Below are positions 33,787 through 41,307 of a stretch of 64,000 nucleotides of DNA, piece by piece. The stretch's first letter is position 1. Each line of letters opens with the position of its first letter. The notes below the pieces were generated by a model, which was not told the DNA's origin, ran no database searches, and saw nothing but the letters and a program-made list of their open reading frames with translations. Made by a program: the position numbers and the translations under genes. Where the stretch lies: NCBI RefSeq assembly GCF_016767175.1, contig NZ_CP068564.1, positions 62,001-126,000 of the forward strand, read 5' to 3'. This DNA is from Keratinibaculum paraultunense. Its GTDB lineage: Bacteria; Bacillota; Clostridia; Tissierellales; Tepidimicrobiaceae.

Positions 33787-33826
33787 AAGGACCAATTGAA
33801 TTCTGTTCAATAGGTCCTTTTATTTT
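33787..33826 (+). terminator. terminator of YitT-type gene
   Basis: Stem AAGGACC / GGTCCTT extended by ATTGAA / TTCAAT, followed by TTTATTTTAG. Confidence 0.85.
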
Positions 33827-33831
33827 AGTAG

Positions 33832-33892
33832 TTGACAAAATCAAAGTATAAAGATAATATACTTATATACCCATATGAGCATATGAGTATAT
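33832..33892 (+). promoter_or_regulatory. promoter and ArsR-type operator of metal operon
   Basis: TTGACA (33832-33837), 17 nt, TAATAT (33855-33860), then a 13-2-13 dyad at 33865-33892 with one mismatch (core ATACCCATATG / CATATGAGTAT). This type of dyad downstream of the -10 fits an ArsR/SmtB repressor; an ArsR-family gene is second in this operon. Confidence 0.75.
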
Positions 33893-33929
33893 TATCTACT
33901 AAATTAATTTTTAAGGAGGCACATATTAT

Positions 33930-34862
33930 ATGGTAAATAAAAGCAAATTATATTTACTTACAGGCTTTTTAGGTGCAGGAAAGACCACCTTCTTAACCAA
34001 TGTTTTGGAGAAGTTAAAGGGGAAAAGAGTAGCAGTAATAATGAATGAATTTGGTAAAGTAGGGATAGATGGAACTATAATTGAAAGAGAAGGCATGGAG
34101 CTAGTAGAGATAAATAGAGGTTCCATATTTTGTTCTTGCCTACAACTTTCTTTTGTATCAGCATTAGTGGAGATGGCAGATAAGGATATGGAATATGTAT
34201 TTGTAGAAAGCTCAGGACTAGCTGATCCCTCTAATATAGGGGAGTTTTTAGAAGCAGTAAAGGCAGCTAAAGGAGATGTATACGATTATAGTGGAGCTAT
34301 TTGTATAGTAGATGGAGTAAATTTTTTAGAACAAGTAGAAGATATAGAGACGGTAGAAAGACAGCTTAAGTTTTGCCATCTAGTGATTTTAAGCAAAGTA
34401 GATTTAATAGACGAATATAAGCTAAACAGTGTTAAGGCTAAGATCAAGGAAATAAATCCTAAGGTGGATATTGTAGAATCTGTAAATGGGCAAATAGACT
34501 ATAATTTCTTAGAAGAGGATCTTGTAAAAGAAGGGTGGATGGGAGTAGAGGATACCACCAATACGCCAGAAAATAGACCTAAAACTTTAATACTAACCTA
34601 TGAAGGAAATACTACAAAGGAAAAACTTACCCAATTTATAGATGCCATTAAAAAGGATTGCTATAGGGTTAAGGGATTCTGCCAATTGGAAAATGGTTGG
34701 AATCAAGTAGATGTAGTAGGTAATAGAGTAGATTATAAACCAACGGATAAAAGGGAAGAAAAATCTCAACTGGTAATTATATCTAAAATAGGTCCTCAAA
34801 TAATAAGACCTATATTTAATACTTGGGAAGATATAGTAGGAGAAAAGATGATATTAAGATAA
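33930..34862 (+). CDS. COG0523 (CobW/G3E) GTPase
   Basis: A 310-aa G3E-family P-loop GTPase. Walker A GFLGAGKTT (residues 11-19), MNEFGKVGIDG, the metal-site GSIFCSCL (CxC instead of the usual CxCC), SSGLADP, SKVDLID and the C-terminal CobW_C domain. COG0523 proteins insert or deliver Zn, Co or other metals. Here it heads an operon with an ArsR repressor, a COG0701 permease and a small thioredoxin, which suggests a metal or metalloid-stress role. ATG 33930 follows AAGGAGG. The cobalamin riboswitch lies one transcription unit upstream, so a link to cobalt is possible but unproved. Confidence 0.85.
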   Translation: MVNKSKLYLLTGFLGAGKTTFLTNVLEKLKGKRVAVIMNEFGKVGIDGTIIEREGMELVEINRGSIFCSCLQLSFVSALVEMADKDMEYVFVESSGLADPSNIGEFLEAVKAAKGDVYDYSGAICIVDGVNFLEQVEDIETVERQLKFCHLVILSKVDLIDEYKLNSVKAKIKEINPKVDIVESVNGQIDYNFLEEDLVKEGWMGVEDTTNTPENRPKTLILTYEGNTTKEKLTQFIDAIKKDCYRVKGFCQLENGWNQVDVVGNRVDYKPTDKREEKSQLVIISKIGPQIIRPIFNTWEDIVGEKMILR

Positions 34863-34874
34863 GGAGAGAGTTAA

Positions 34875-35222
34875 GTGGATAAATTATTAAACTATTTCAA
34901 ACTACTTTCAGATGAAACTCGCCTTAGGATAATGGTGCTTTTGTACCATGGGAAGTTTTGCGTATGTCAAATTACAGGAATTACTGGTATATCTCAACCT
35001 AATGTATCTAAACATTTAGCTAGGCTTAGAGATATGGGATTAGTAAAGGATGAAAAAAAGGAGCAATATACCTTCTATTCATTAAACTTGGAGGATAAGA
35101 TTTTTGAAGATATATTACAAAAAATAGTTGAAAATGTAGAAGAATATCCAGTACTTAAATTGGATTTGGAGAAGAGTAAAGCAGCAGCTAAATATATTGA
35201 ACTAGCAAATATGAAAAAATAG
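34875..35222 (+). CDS. ArsR/SmtB-family metalloregulator
   Basis: A 115-aa winged-helix repressor. It has LSDETRLRIMVLLYHGKFCVCQI, where the CVC pair in helix alpha-3 forms the As/Sb/Cd-type sensory site, and the recognition helix ISQPNVSKHLARLRDMGLV. It starts with GTG. It lies 12 nt after the COG0523 gene and before the permease. The 13-2-13 dyad at 33865-33892 is the expected operator. The CxC site makes arsenite-like or thiophilic metal sensing likely. Confidence 0.92.
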   Translation: MDKLLNYFKLLSDETRLRIMVLLYHGKFCVCQITGITGISQPNVSKHLARLRDMGLVKDEKKEQYTFYSLNLEDKIFEDILQKIVENVEEYPVLKLDLEKSKAAAKYIELANMKK

Positions 35223-35232
35223 GGGGAATATT

Positions 35233-36240
35233 ATGAATATATTTACCTGGCTCAATGATCAGCTATTAAAAATGAAATGGCTTTGGGATCTAGTGGAATT
35301 ACTAGTTGAAAAGGTATTTGGTCTATCCATGGGGACAAGGGTAGGAGATAGCATTCACTTTTTCATATATGATACTATAAAGATATTTGTGTTATTAATA
35401 GTAATGATATTTATTATATCCTTCATACAGAGTTATTTTCCTCCAGAGAAAACCAAAAAAATCATTGGCAGATTTAAGGGATTGAAGGGGAATATATTTG
35501 GTGCCCTATTGGGAACTGTAACTCCCTTTTGTTCCTGCTCTAGCATACCTATATTCATAGGATTTATATCAGCAGGACTACCTTTAGGGGCTACCTTCTC
35601 CTTTTTAATATCATCTCCTATGATAGATTTGGCTTCTCTAATGCTACTTATGTCCTTTTTTGGTGCAAGAATAGCCATAGCCTATGTAACTGTAGGTTTA
35701 ATAGTGGCAATTATAGGTGGAATATTTATCAATAAATTAAAAATGGAGGAATATGTAGAATCCTATGTATGGGATGTGGAAAATGTAGATATTGAAATAG
35801 AAAAGATGAGCCGTAAAGACAGGGTAAAATTTGCCAAGGAACAGGTAAAGGATATAGTAGGTAGAGTATGGCCCTATATATTAGTAGGTGTCGGTATAGG
35901 AGCTGGTATTCATAACTGGGTACCTCAGTCTATTATAGAGAGGATTTTAGGGGAAGGTAATTCCTTTTCAGTACTGATAGCTACATTCATTGGCATACCA
36001 ATATATGCAGATATATTTGGTACCATCCCCATAGCAGAAGCATTAATAACCAAAGGAGTAGGGATTGGCACAGTAGTATCCTTTATGATGGGAGTTACTA
36101 CTCTATCCATTCCATCTTTGGTCATGCTAAGCAAAGTAGTAAAACCAAGGCTACTAGCTACTTTTGTAGCTATTGTAACTTTAGGAATAATAATCGTAGG
36201 ATATGGACTTAATGGTTTTTCCTTTTTATTAATACAATGA
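35233..36240 (+). CDS. COG0701 (DUF318/ArsP-type) permease
   Basis: A 335-aa membrane protein with about eight helices. The first half has the family motif TPFCSCSSIPIFIGF near 96-110 and FSFLISSPMID; the second half repeats the fold with YADIFGTIPIAEAL. The cysteine cluster CSC in the first motif matters for ArsP-type export of trivalent (organo)arsenicals in characterised members; other members move Zn or Cu. A short cytoplasmic linker with many charged residues lies in the middle. It follows arsR by 10 nt and precedes the small thioredoxin by 14 nt. Confidence 0.88.
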   Translation: MNIFTWLNDQLLKMKWLWDLVELLVEKVFGLSMGTRVGDSIHFFIYDTIKIFVLLIVMIFIISFIQSYFPPEKTKKIIGRFKGLKGNIFGALLGTVTPFCSCSSIPIFIGFISAGLPLGATFSFLISSPMIDLASLMLLMSFFGARIAIAYVTVGLIVAIIGGIFINKLKMEEYVESYVWDVENVDIEIEKMSRKDRVKFAKEQVKDIVGRVWPYILVGVGIGAGIHNWVPQSIIERILGEGNSFSVLIATFIGIPIYADIFGTIPIAEALITKGVGIGTVVSFMMGVTTLSIPSLVMLSKVVKPRLLATFVAIVTLGIIIVGYGLNGFSFLLIQ

Positions 36241-36254
36241 AAGGGTGAATAGAT

Positions 36255-36488
36255 ATGGAAATTATGATATTAGGTACTGGCTGTTCCAAATGTGAAAAGT
36301 TGGAGAAGAATTTGGAAGTTGCATTAAAAGAATTAAGTATAGATGCAAATATAGAAAAGGTAGACAATTTAGCAGTAATAGTAAGCTACGGAGTCATGAG
36401 TACCCCTGGTCTAGTAATAGACGGGGAAGTTAAATCCATTGGGAAAGTTCCCAATGTGAAAGAACTAAAGAAGATGTTGGGTAAATAA
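36255..36488 (+). CDS. small thioredoxin-fold protein
   Basis: A 77-aa redox protein with the active site GTGCSKCEKLEKN (CxxC at residues 9-12) and VMSTPGLVIDGE, which matches the MTH895/TM0996-type archaeal-bacterial small thioredoxin group often encoded after COG0701 permeases. It may reduce the metalloid substrate or keep the permease cysteines reduced; this is inferred from context. It ends the operon. Confidence 0.9.
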   Translation: MEIMILGTGCSKCEKLEKNLEVALKELSIDANIEKVDNLAVIVSYGVMSTPGLVIDGEVKSIGKVPNVKELKKMLGK

Positions 36489-36586
36489 TAGAATAGAAAT
36501 GAAACACAATGAAACACAAAATAATATTATCTAAAGTTTATGATGATAATAGGGTATAGTAAGATTTTTAATTAAATATGGACTTA

Positions 36587-36636
36587 TTGACAAGGAATTT
36601 AAATAAAGGTACAATCATATTAGCATATGCCAATAA
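36587..36636 (+). promoter_or_regulatory. promoter and palindromic operator of Mrp operon
   Basis: TTGACA (36587-36592), 17 nt, TACAAT (36610-36615), then ATTAGCATATGCCAATAA at 36619-36636. The palindrome starts four bases after the -10, exactly as at 29145, so both promoters look co-regulated. Confidence 0.7.
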
Positions 36637-36714
36637 GTTCACTAGAGATAGTTCTAATTGGAATAAAATGGACTGCAAAAAGAACTGTCCCCGGTGCAGA
36701 AAGGAAGGATGTAA

Positions 36715-37458
36715 ATGATAGATTGCATAATAGGGGTAATGAGTGGAAAAGGAGGAGTTGGAAAATCTACTGTATCCGCAATGATTGCAGAGGAATTGAA
36801 TAAGAAAGGTTTTAAGGTAGGAATAATGGATGCAGATATTACTGGACCAAGTATTCCCAGGCTTTTAAATATAAGCCATAAAAAGGCTACAGCTAATGAA
36901 TTAGGGATTATACCTGTAACTACTTCTAATGGAATAAAGGTGATGAGCCTTAACTTACTTATGGAACATGAAGATCAACCAGTAATTTGGAGGGGACCAT
37001 TGATTGCTGGAGTAGTGGAGCAATTTTGGGCAGATGTACAATGGGGAGATTTGGATTATCTCATTATAGATATGCCACCAGGAACAGGAGATGTGGCTCT
37101 AACTGTGATGCAGTCTATTCCTATATCAGGATTGGTCATGGTATCTGTGCCTCAAGATTTGGTTTCCATGATAGTTTCGAAGTCCATAAATATGGCTAAA
37201 AAGCTCAATATACCTATACTAGGTGTAGTGGAAAATATGAGTTATGTAAAATGTCCTGACTGTGGTAATAAGATTAGAATATTTGAAAGCGAAAGTACTA
37301 TCGAATTTTTAAAGGATAATAATTTAAAATTACTAGGAGAACTACCTATGTCTAAGGATATTGCCAATATATCTATTGAAGGAAATGATATGATAGAAGA
37401 AGAAATAAAAAGTATTTTTGAACAAATAGCTACAAACATAATAGAAGTTTTAAGCTAA
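36715..37458 (+). CDS. Mrp/NBP35-type Fe-S carrier ATPase
   Basis: A 247-aa MinD-like P-loop ATPase of the Mrp (ApbC/NBP35) family. Walker A GKGGVGKST at residues 10-18; DADITGPSIPRL; IDMPPGTGDVALT; and near 180 the cluster-binding CxxC in KCPDCGNKIRIF. Mrp proteins bind and transfer Fe-S clusters. ATG 36715 follows AAGGAAGG. It is followed by a second DUF134 gene 17 nt later, forming a two-gene operon behind the palindromic site. An Mrp paired with a DUF134 regulator is a known clostridial theme; substrate proteins are not known. Confidence 0.9.
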   Translation: MIDCIIGVMSGKGGVGKSTVSAMIAEELNKKGFKVGIMDADITGPSIPRLLNISHKKATANELGIIPVTTSNGIKVMSLNLLMEHEDQPVIWRGPLIAGVVEQFWADVQWGDLDYLIIDMPPGTGDVALTVMQSIPISGLVMVSVPQDLVSMIVSKSINMAKKLNIPILGVVENMSYVKCPDCGNKIRIFESESTIEFLKDNNLKLLGELPMSKDIANISIEGNDMIEEEIKSIFEQIATNIIEVLS

Positions 37459-37475
37459 AATTCGGGGGGTTATAT

Positions 37476-37910
37476 ATGGCTAGACCAATTAAATGTAGAA
37501 GAGTGGAGTTTTTACCCAAAACCACTTCTTTCATACCATTGGGAAAGGAAGGTTCTAAATCAAAAGCCATAAATTTAAAAGTGGAAGAATTAGAAGCTAT
37601 GAGATTAAAGGATATTGAAGGTCTTACTCAGCAGGAATGTGCTGATGAGATGGGTATTTCTCGTCAAACTTTTCAAAACATAATAGATAGTGGTAGAAAG
37701 AAAGTTGCCCAAGCCTTGGTAGAAGGAAGAGGCATAAATATTAAGGGAGGTAACTATGTATTTACTCACTGTAGATTAAAATGTAAAAGTTGCAATGAGA
37801 TTTATGAAGCAAATTTCATAAGGGATAAGAATACTTGCCCTAATTGTCATTCTCATAAAATAGTATGTAAGAATAAAGGTGCAAAATGTAAAAAACTGTG
37901 TATCAAATAG
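37476..37910 (+). CDS. DUF134 family DNA-binding protein (2)
   Basis: A 144-aa DUF134 protein with MARPIKCRRVEFLPKTTSF, helix-turn-helix QQECADEMGISRQTFQNII (about 65-83) and a C-terminal zinc-ribbon-like module with eight cysteines (CRLKCKSCNEIYE and CPNCHSHKIVC, then CKKLC). It is longer than the paralogue at 32051 by this module. Placed directly after mrp under the palindromic site, it is a good candidate for the regulator that reads it. Confidence 0.85.
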   Translation: MARPIKCRRVEFLPKTTSFIPLGKEGSKSKAINLKVEELEAMRLKDIEGLTQQECADEMGISRQTFQNIIDSGRKKVAQALVEGRGINIKGGNYVFTHCRLKCKSCNEIYEANFIRDKNTCPNCHSHKIVCKNKGAKCKKLCIK

Positions 37911-37972
37911 ATGGTATAAACCTCCAAAATTTTGGGAAAAATAAGGATAATAAGATTTTGGGGGTAATGCAA

Positions 37973-38239
37973 ATGAAAAATTATTATAAGAGAAAAGCCA
38001 AGAAAATATTAGAATGTGCTAATTTATTATCCAACTCAATAAAGACAAATGAGAAAACTGAAGAAGAAAAGGTATTAGAAAGTTTAAAAGAAGCTCATAG
38101 CGAATGGAAGAATAAGGAAAAGTATTTTCAATCAGTAAACGAGCCTGAATTAATAGACTATGCGATATATGAAATGGAAGCATCTAAAATAAAATATATG
38201 TATTTATTAAAAAAAATAAAAGAAATGAATCTAGAGTAA
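37973..38239 (+). CDS. yaaL: YaaL family (DUF2508) protein
   Basis: An 88-aa protein of unknown function, recognised by AHSEWKNKEKYFQSVNEPELID and YMYLLKKIKE, the DUF2508/YaaL core. ATG 37973 follows GGGGG at eight bases; the upstream part of the frame overlaps the DUF134 gene and is unlikely to be used. In B. subtilis the order is recR-yaaL-bofA. Here bofA still follows (57 nt downstream), while recR is 13.6 kb away. Confidence 0.85.
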   Translation: MKNYYKRKAKKILECANLLSNSIKTNEKTEEEKVLESLKEAHSEWKNKEKYFQSVNEPELIDYAIYEMEASKIKYMYLLKKIKEMNLE

Positions 38240-38296
38240 TATTTATAAAACCTGTCCCCTATTATATAATAGAGAGTGAATATAGGAGGGGATATT

Positions 38297-38557
38297 ATGG
38301 GGATTAGTACTTTTTTAGCATTTATATTTGGTCTATTTTTACTATATGTAATAGGAATGATATTGGTAATTCCTATTAAGATAATATGGAAACTAATAAT
38401 CAATGGAGTTATAGGTGGTATATTGTTGCTTTTATTTAATTTGATAGGGAAAGGTTTAGGATTATTTATAGCAATAAATCCAATTACAGCGTTAATAGCT
38501 GGTTTTTTAGGAATACCAGGAGTTATATTATTACTTATATTGCAGAAGTTTTTATGA
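38297..38557 (+). CDS. bofA: BofA-type inhibitor of pro-sigma-K processing
   Basis: An 86-aa protein made mostly of two or three membrane helices (FLAFIFGLFLLYVIGMILVI and LLLLFNLIGKGLGLFIAINP), with the family's NPITALIAGFLGIPGVILLL end. BofA holds the SpoIVFB protease inactive in the outer forespore membrane until the engulfment checkpoint is passed. ATG 38297 follows GGAGGGG. It follows yaaL as in Bacillus and supports a spore-forming host. Confidence 0.88.
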   Translation: MGISTFLAFIFGLFLLYVIGMILVIPIKIIWKLIINGVIGGILLLLFNLIGKGLGLFIAINPITALIAGFLGIPGVILLLILQKFL

Positions 38558-38574
38558 TATGATAGGATATATGG

Positions 38575-38580
38575 TATAAT
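38575..38580 (+). promoter_or_regulatory. extended -10 of the L25 gene
   Basis: TGG-TATAAT (38572-38580), 59 nt before the GTG; no good -35 was seen. Confidence 0.5.
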
Positions 38581-38638
38581 AAAAAAGTATCTAAATACTG
38601 TAAATAAAAAATAAATTTAGTAAGGGGGGCAATAAGCT

Positions 38639-39313
38639 GTGGCAGCAGTAAAAATACAAGTAGAAGAAAGAACTGGATTGGGGAAGAATAAAGTAGATAA
38701 ATTAAGAGAAAAAAATTTTGTTCCAGGAGTATTATATGGAAAAGGTGAGGAAACTAAACATATTCAAGTAGATAGAAGAATTTTTGAAAAAGTATATAAA
38801 TCTGCAGGTATGAGTACTTTAATAGATTTAGAATTTGAAGGGGAGGTTGTACCTGTACTTATTAAAGAAGTTCAAATACATCCATTTAAGAATGAATATT
38901 TACATGTAGATTTTCAAAAATTAAATATGGACGAAAAAGTTAAATTAACTTTACCTATTACTTTAGTAGGTAGAGAAAACATTAAACAACAACCTTCTGT
39001 ATTAATACAGCAATTAGACGAAATTGAAATAGAATGTTTACCAGGTGATATTCCCGAGGATATTGTAGTAGATGTATCAGATATTGACTTTAATACCCCA
39101 ATCCTCGTATCTGATTTAGACATATTTAATAATGAAAATATAACAATACTAAGAGAAGCTGATGATGTAATTGCTAGTTTAATTGAACCAACTGAAGAAA
39201 TAATAGATGAGGAAGAAGAAGTATTAGAAGCAGATGAAGTTCCAGTAATAGGTGAAGATGATGTTGAAAGCGAAGATGAAGAAGATGTGGAAGAAGAAAA
39301 TGAAGAAGAATAG
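38639..39313 (+). CDS. rplY: 50S ribosomal protein L25 (TL5/Ctc type)
   Basis: A 224-aa 5S-rRNA-binding protein of the long L25/TL5/Ctc form. N-terminal L25 domain has RTGLGKNKVDKLREKNFVPG and VLYGKG; the second TL5 beta domain follows (KEVQIHPFKNEYLHVDF). The last 35 residues are an acidic Glu/Asp tail. In Bacillus, Ctc is a stress protein. It starts with GTG after AAGGGGGG and ends at a terminator. Confidence 0.9.
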   Translation: MAAVKIQVEERTGLGKNKVDKLREKNFVPGVLYGKGEETKHIQVDRRIFEKVYKSAGMSTLIDLEFEGEVVPVLIKEVQIHPFKNEYLHVDFQKLNMDEKVKLTLPITLVGRENIKQQPSVLIQQLDEIEIECLPGDIPEDIVVDVSDIDFNTPILVSDLDIFNNENITILREADDVIASLIEPTEEIIDEEEEVLEADEVPVIGEDDVESEDEEDVEEENEEE

Positions 39314-39317
39314 TATT

Positions 39318-39349
39318 AAAAAACAGGTAATGTGGTTACCTGTTTTTTG
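39318..39349 (+). terminator. terminator of the L25 gene
   Basis: Stem AAACAGGTAA / TTACCTGTTT followed by TTTG. Confidence 0.85.
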
Positions 39350-39400
39350 TTTGCCTTTTTTTATATATTAAATTAGAATAATATTAGAGGGGGTAGATTT

Positions 39401-39892
39401 ATGGAGCAAATTGTCGAAAGGAAAGAAAAACCGGTGATGAGGATTTTCCTAGTAGTTTTAGCTGCTGCTTTATCTATAGATTTTATAATATTTTTTTTAA
39501 ATAAAATTAATAAGACTTTACCGTATATCAGTACTTTGATTACAATAGCATTAGTAGTATTAAGTTGTAGCTATATTCTTATAAAATACTTTTCAAAATA
39601 TTCCTATACACTAGAAGAAGAGTATTTAGTTTTTCATAGAATTATAGGGAGTAAAAGGTTTGAGATGCTAAGGGTACACTATTCAGATTTAATTGGAATA
39701 CTTCCAAAGGGAAAAGTTAATAATTTAAAGAAACCTTCATATAAATTCATATTTGATAAAAATTCTGAGTTAATTTATGTAGGTAAATTTAAAGAGAATG
39801 AGAAGAGTATGACTTTTTTATTCAGTCCCAGCGAAGAAATATTAGTACATTTAAAAGAAAAAATGAAGAAAAGGAGTGAGAAACATGGGTAA
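39401..39892 (+). CDS. small membrane protein of unknown function
   Basis: A 163-aa protein with two N-terminal membrane helices (IFLVVLAAALSIDFIIFFL and ISTLITIALVVLSCSYILI) and a soluble C-terminal part of about 95 residues rich in beta strands (YSYTLEEEYLVFHRIIG, KFIFDKNSELIYVGKF), resembling bacterial PH-like domain proteins. I do not recognise a family. ATG 39401 follows GGGGG. Its last codons overlap the ribosome site of the next gene, with a downstream start 8 nt before its stop, so it is co-translated with the LigB-AMMECR1 gene. Confidence 0.7.
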   Translation: MEQIVERKEKPVMRIFLVVLAAALSIDFIIFFLNKINKTLPYISTLITIALVVLSCSYILIKYFSKYSYTLEEEYLVFHRIIGSKRFEMLRVHYSDLIGILPKGKVNNLKKPSYKFIFDKNSELIYVGKFKENEKSMTFLFSPSEEILVHLKEKMKKRSEKHG

Positions 39893-41294
39893 GGTATTAT
39901 CTGGTTATTTAATGCCACATCCTCCTATCATAATAGATGAGATTGGTGGAATAGAAGGAAGAAAGGCTATTAGGACTATTGAAGGGTGTGAAACCATAGC
40001 TAAGGATATAAGGGATAAACAACCTACCACCATTATAGTAGTAACTCCTCATGGACCACTGTTTTCAGATGCAATTTCCATATCTGTATCGGAAGAGTTA
40101 TTCGGAGATTTTAGTAGATTTGGAAATAGAAATTTAAAATTTAATTTTAAAAATAATTTAGAATTAGTAAATGAAATAATTGAAGAATCTCATAAACAAG
40201 GTATTATGATAGCTAAAATTGATAAAAATTTTGCAATAAATTATAATATAGATGTAAATTTGGATCATGGGGCTTTAGTTCCTCTATATTTTGTAAGCAG
40301 AGAATATCAAGACTTTAAACTTATCCATATTACTTATAGCTTATTATCACCAATAGAGCTTTATAAATTTGGAAATATTGTAAAAGAAAAATCATTAGAA
40401 TCAGAGGAAAATGTAGTATTAATAGCTAGTGGAGATTTATCCCATAAATTATCCTATTCTGGTCCCTATAGTTATTCTCCTTATGGGGTGCAATTTGATA
40501 AGAAAATAGTAGAAATTCTTAAAAAAGGAGATTTTAAATCCATAGTAACTTTTGATTTAGGATTAAGTGAAAGAGCTGGCGAATGTGGACTTCGCTCCCT
40601 TATGATATTAGCAGGTTTTTTAGATGGTTTTAAAATTAAACCAGAAGTACTATCCTATGAAGGACCTTTTGGGGTTGGATACTGTAATGCTATATTTCAC
40701 GTTATGGGAGAAAATGAAAAAGATAATACATTTAAAGAGATATGTGCTTTAAAAGAAAATAAGATTCAAGAGATAAGAAATAAAGAAGATGAATTTGTTA
40801 GATTAGCACGAAATAGTTTAGAATATTACATTAAAACGGGTAGAATAATGGAAGTTCCTAAAGATTTAAGCCCAGAATTATTAAATCAAAGAAGAGGTGC
40901 TTTTGTTACTATAAAAAAAGATGGTGTTCTTAGGGGTTGTATAGGTACTATAGAGCCAACAAGAGCTAATTTAGCAGAGGAGATAATTCATAATGCGGTT
41001 AGTGCTGGGGTTAGAGATCCTCGTTTTGAACCTGTAAGGGAGGAAGAACTTCCTTATCTTATATATTCTGTAGATGTAATATATCCTCCAGAATCTGTTT
41101 CATCCATAGATGAATTGGATGCAGAAAAATATGGAGTAATTGTTTCTAAGGGATTTAGAAAAGGTGTATTATTACCTAATATAGAAGGAGTAGATACTCC
41201 TTCTGAACAAATAAAAATTGCCCTTAGAAAAGCAGGTATAGAAGAATATGAAAATTATAAACTAGAGCGATTTAGAGTAGAAAGGCATTTTTAA
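39885..41294 (+). CDS. LigB-AMMECR1 fusion (AmmeMemoRadiSam system)
   Basis: A 469-aa fusion. Residues about 1-270 are a class III extradiol dioxygenase-like (LigB/Memo-type) domain (MPHPPIIIDEIGG, VTPHGPLFSDAISI, ASGDLSHKL), where His residues would bind a metal. Residues about 300-469 are an AMMECR1 domain (FVTIKKDGVLRGCIG, DPRFEPVREEELP). ATG 39885 follows AAAAGGAGTGAG. The radical-SAM partner follows after 13 nt. The three protein types form the conserved AmmeMemoRadiSam system; its reaction is not known, though modification of an unknown substrate is likely. Confidence 0.88.
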   Translation: MGKVLSGYLMPHPPIIIDEIGGIEGRKAIRTIEGCETIAKDIRDKQPTTIIVVTPHGPLFSDAISISVSEELFGDFSRFGNRNLKFNFKNNLELVNEIIEESHKQGIMIAKIDKNFAINYNIDVNLDHGALVPLYFVSREYQDFKLIHITYSLLSPIELYKFGNIVKEKSLESEENVVLIASGDLSHKLSYSGPYSYSPYGVQFDKKIVEILKKGDFKSIVTFDLGLSERAGECGLRSLMILAGFLDGFKIKPEVLSYEGPFGVGYCNAIFHVMGENEKDNTFKEICALKENKIQEIRNKEDEFVRLARNSLEYYIKTGRIMEVPKDLSPELLNQRRGAFVTIKKDGVLRGCIGTIEPTRANLAEEIIHNAVSAGVRDPRFEPVREEELPYLIYSVDVIYPPESVSSIDELDAEKYGVIVSKGFRKGVLLPNIEGVDTPSEQIKIALRKAGIEEYENYKLERFRVERHF

Positions 41295-41307
41295 GGGGGA
41301 AATATTT

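Noticed and set aside
36495-36516. Two copies of ATGAAACACA
   Set aside because: Short direct repeat with no further copies or regulatory context.
36661-36710. GC-richer hairpin-like stretch (ACTGTCCCCGGTGCAG) before mrp
   Set aside because: It resembles short repeats seen between clostridial genes, but the pairing is short, there is a single copy here, and no target duplication.
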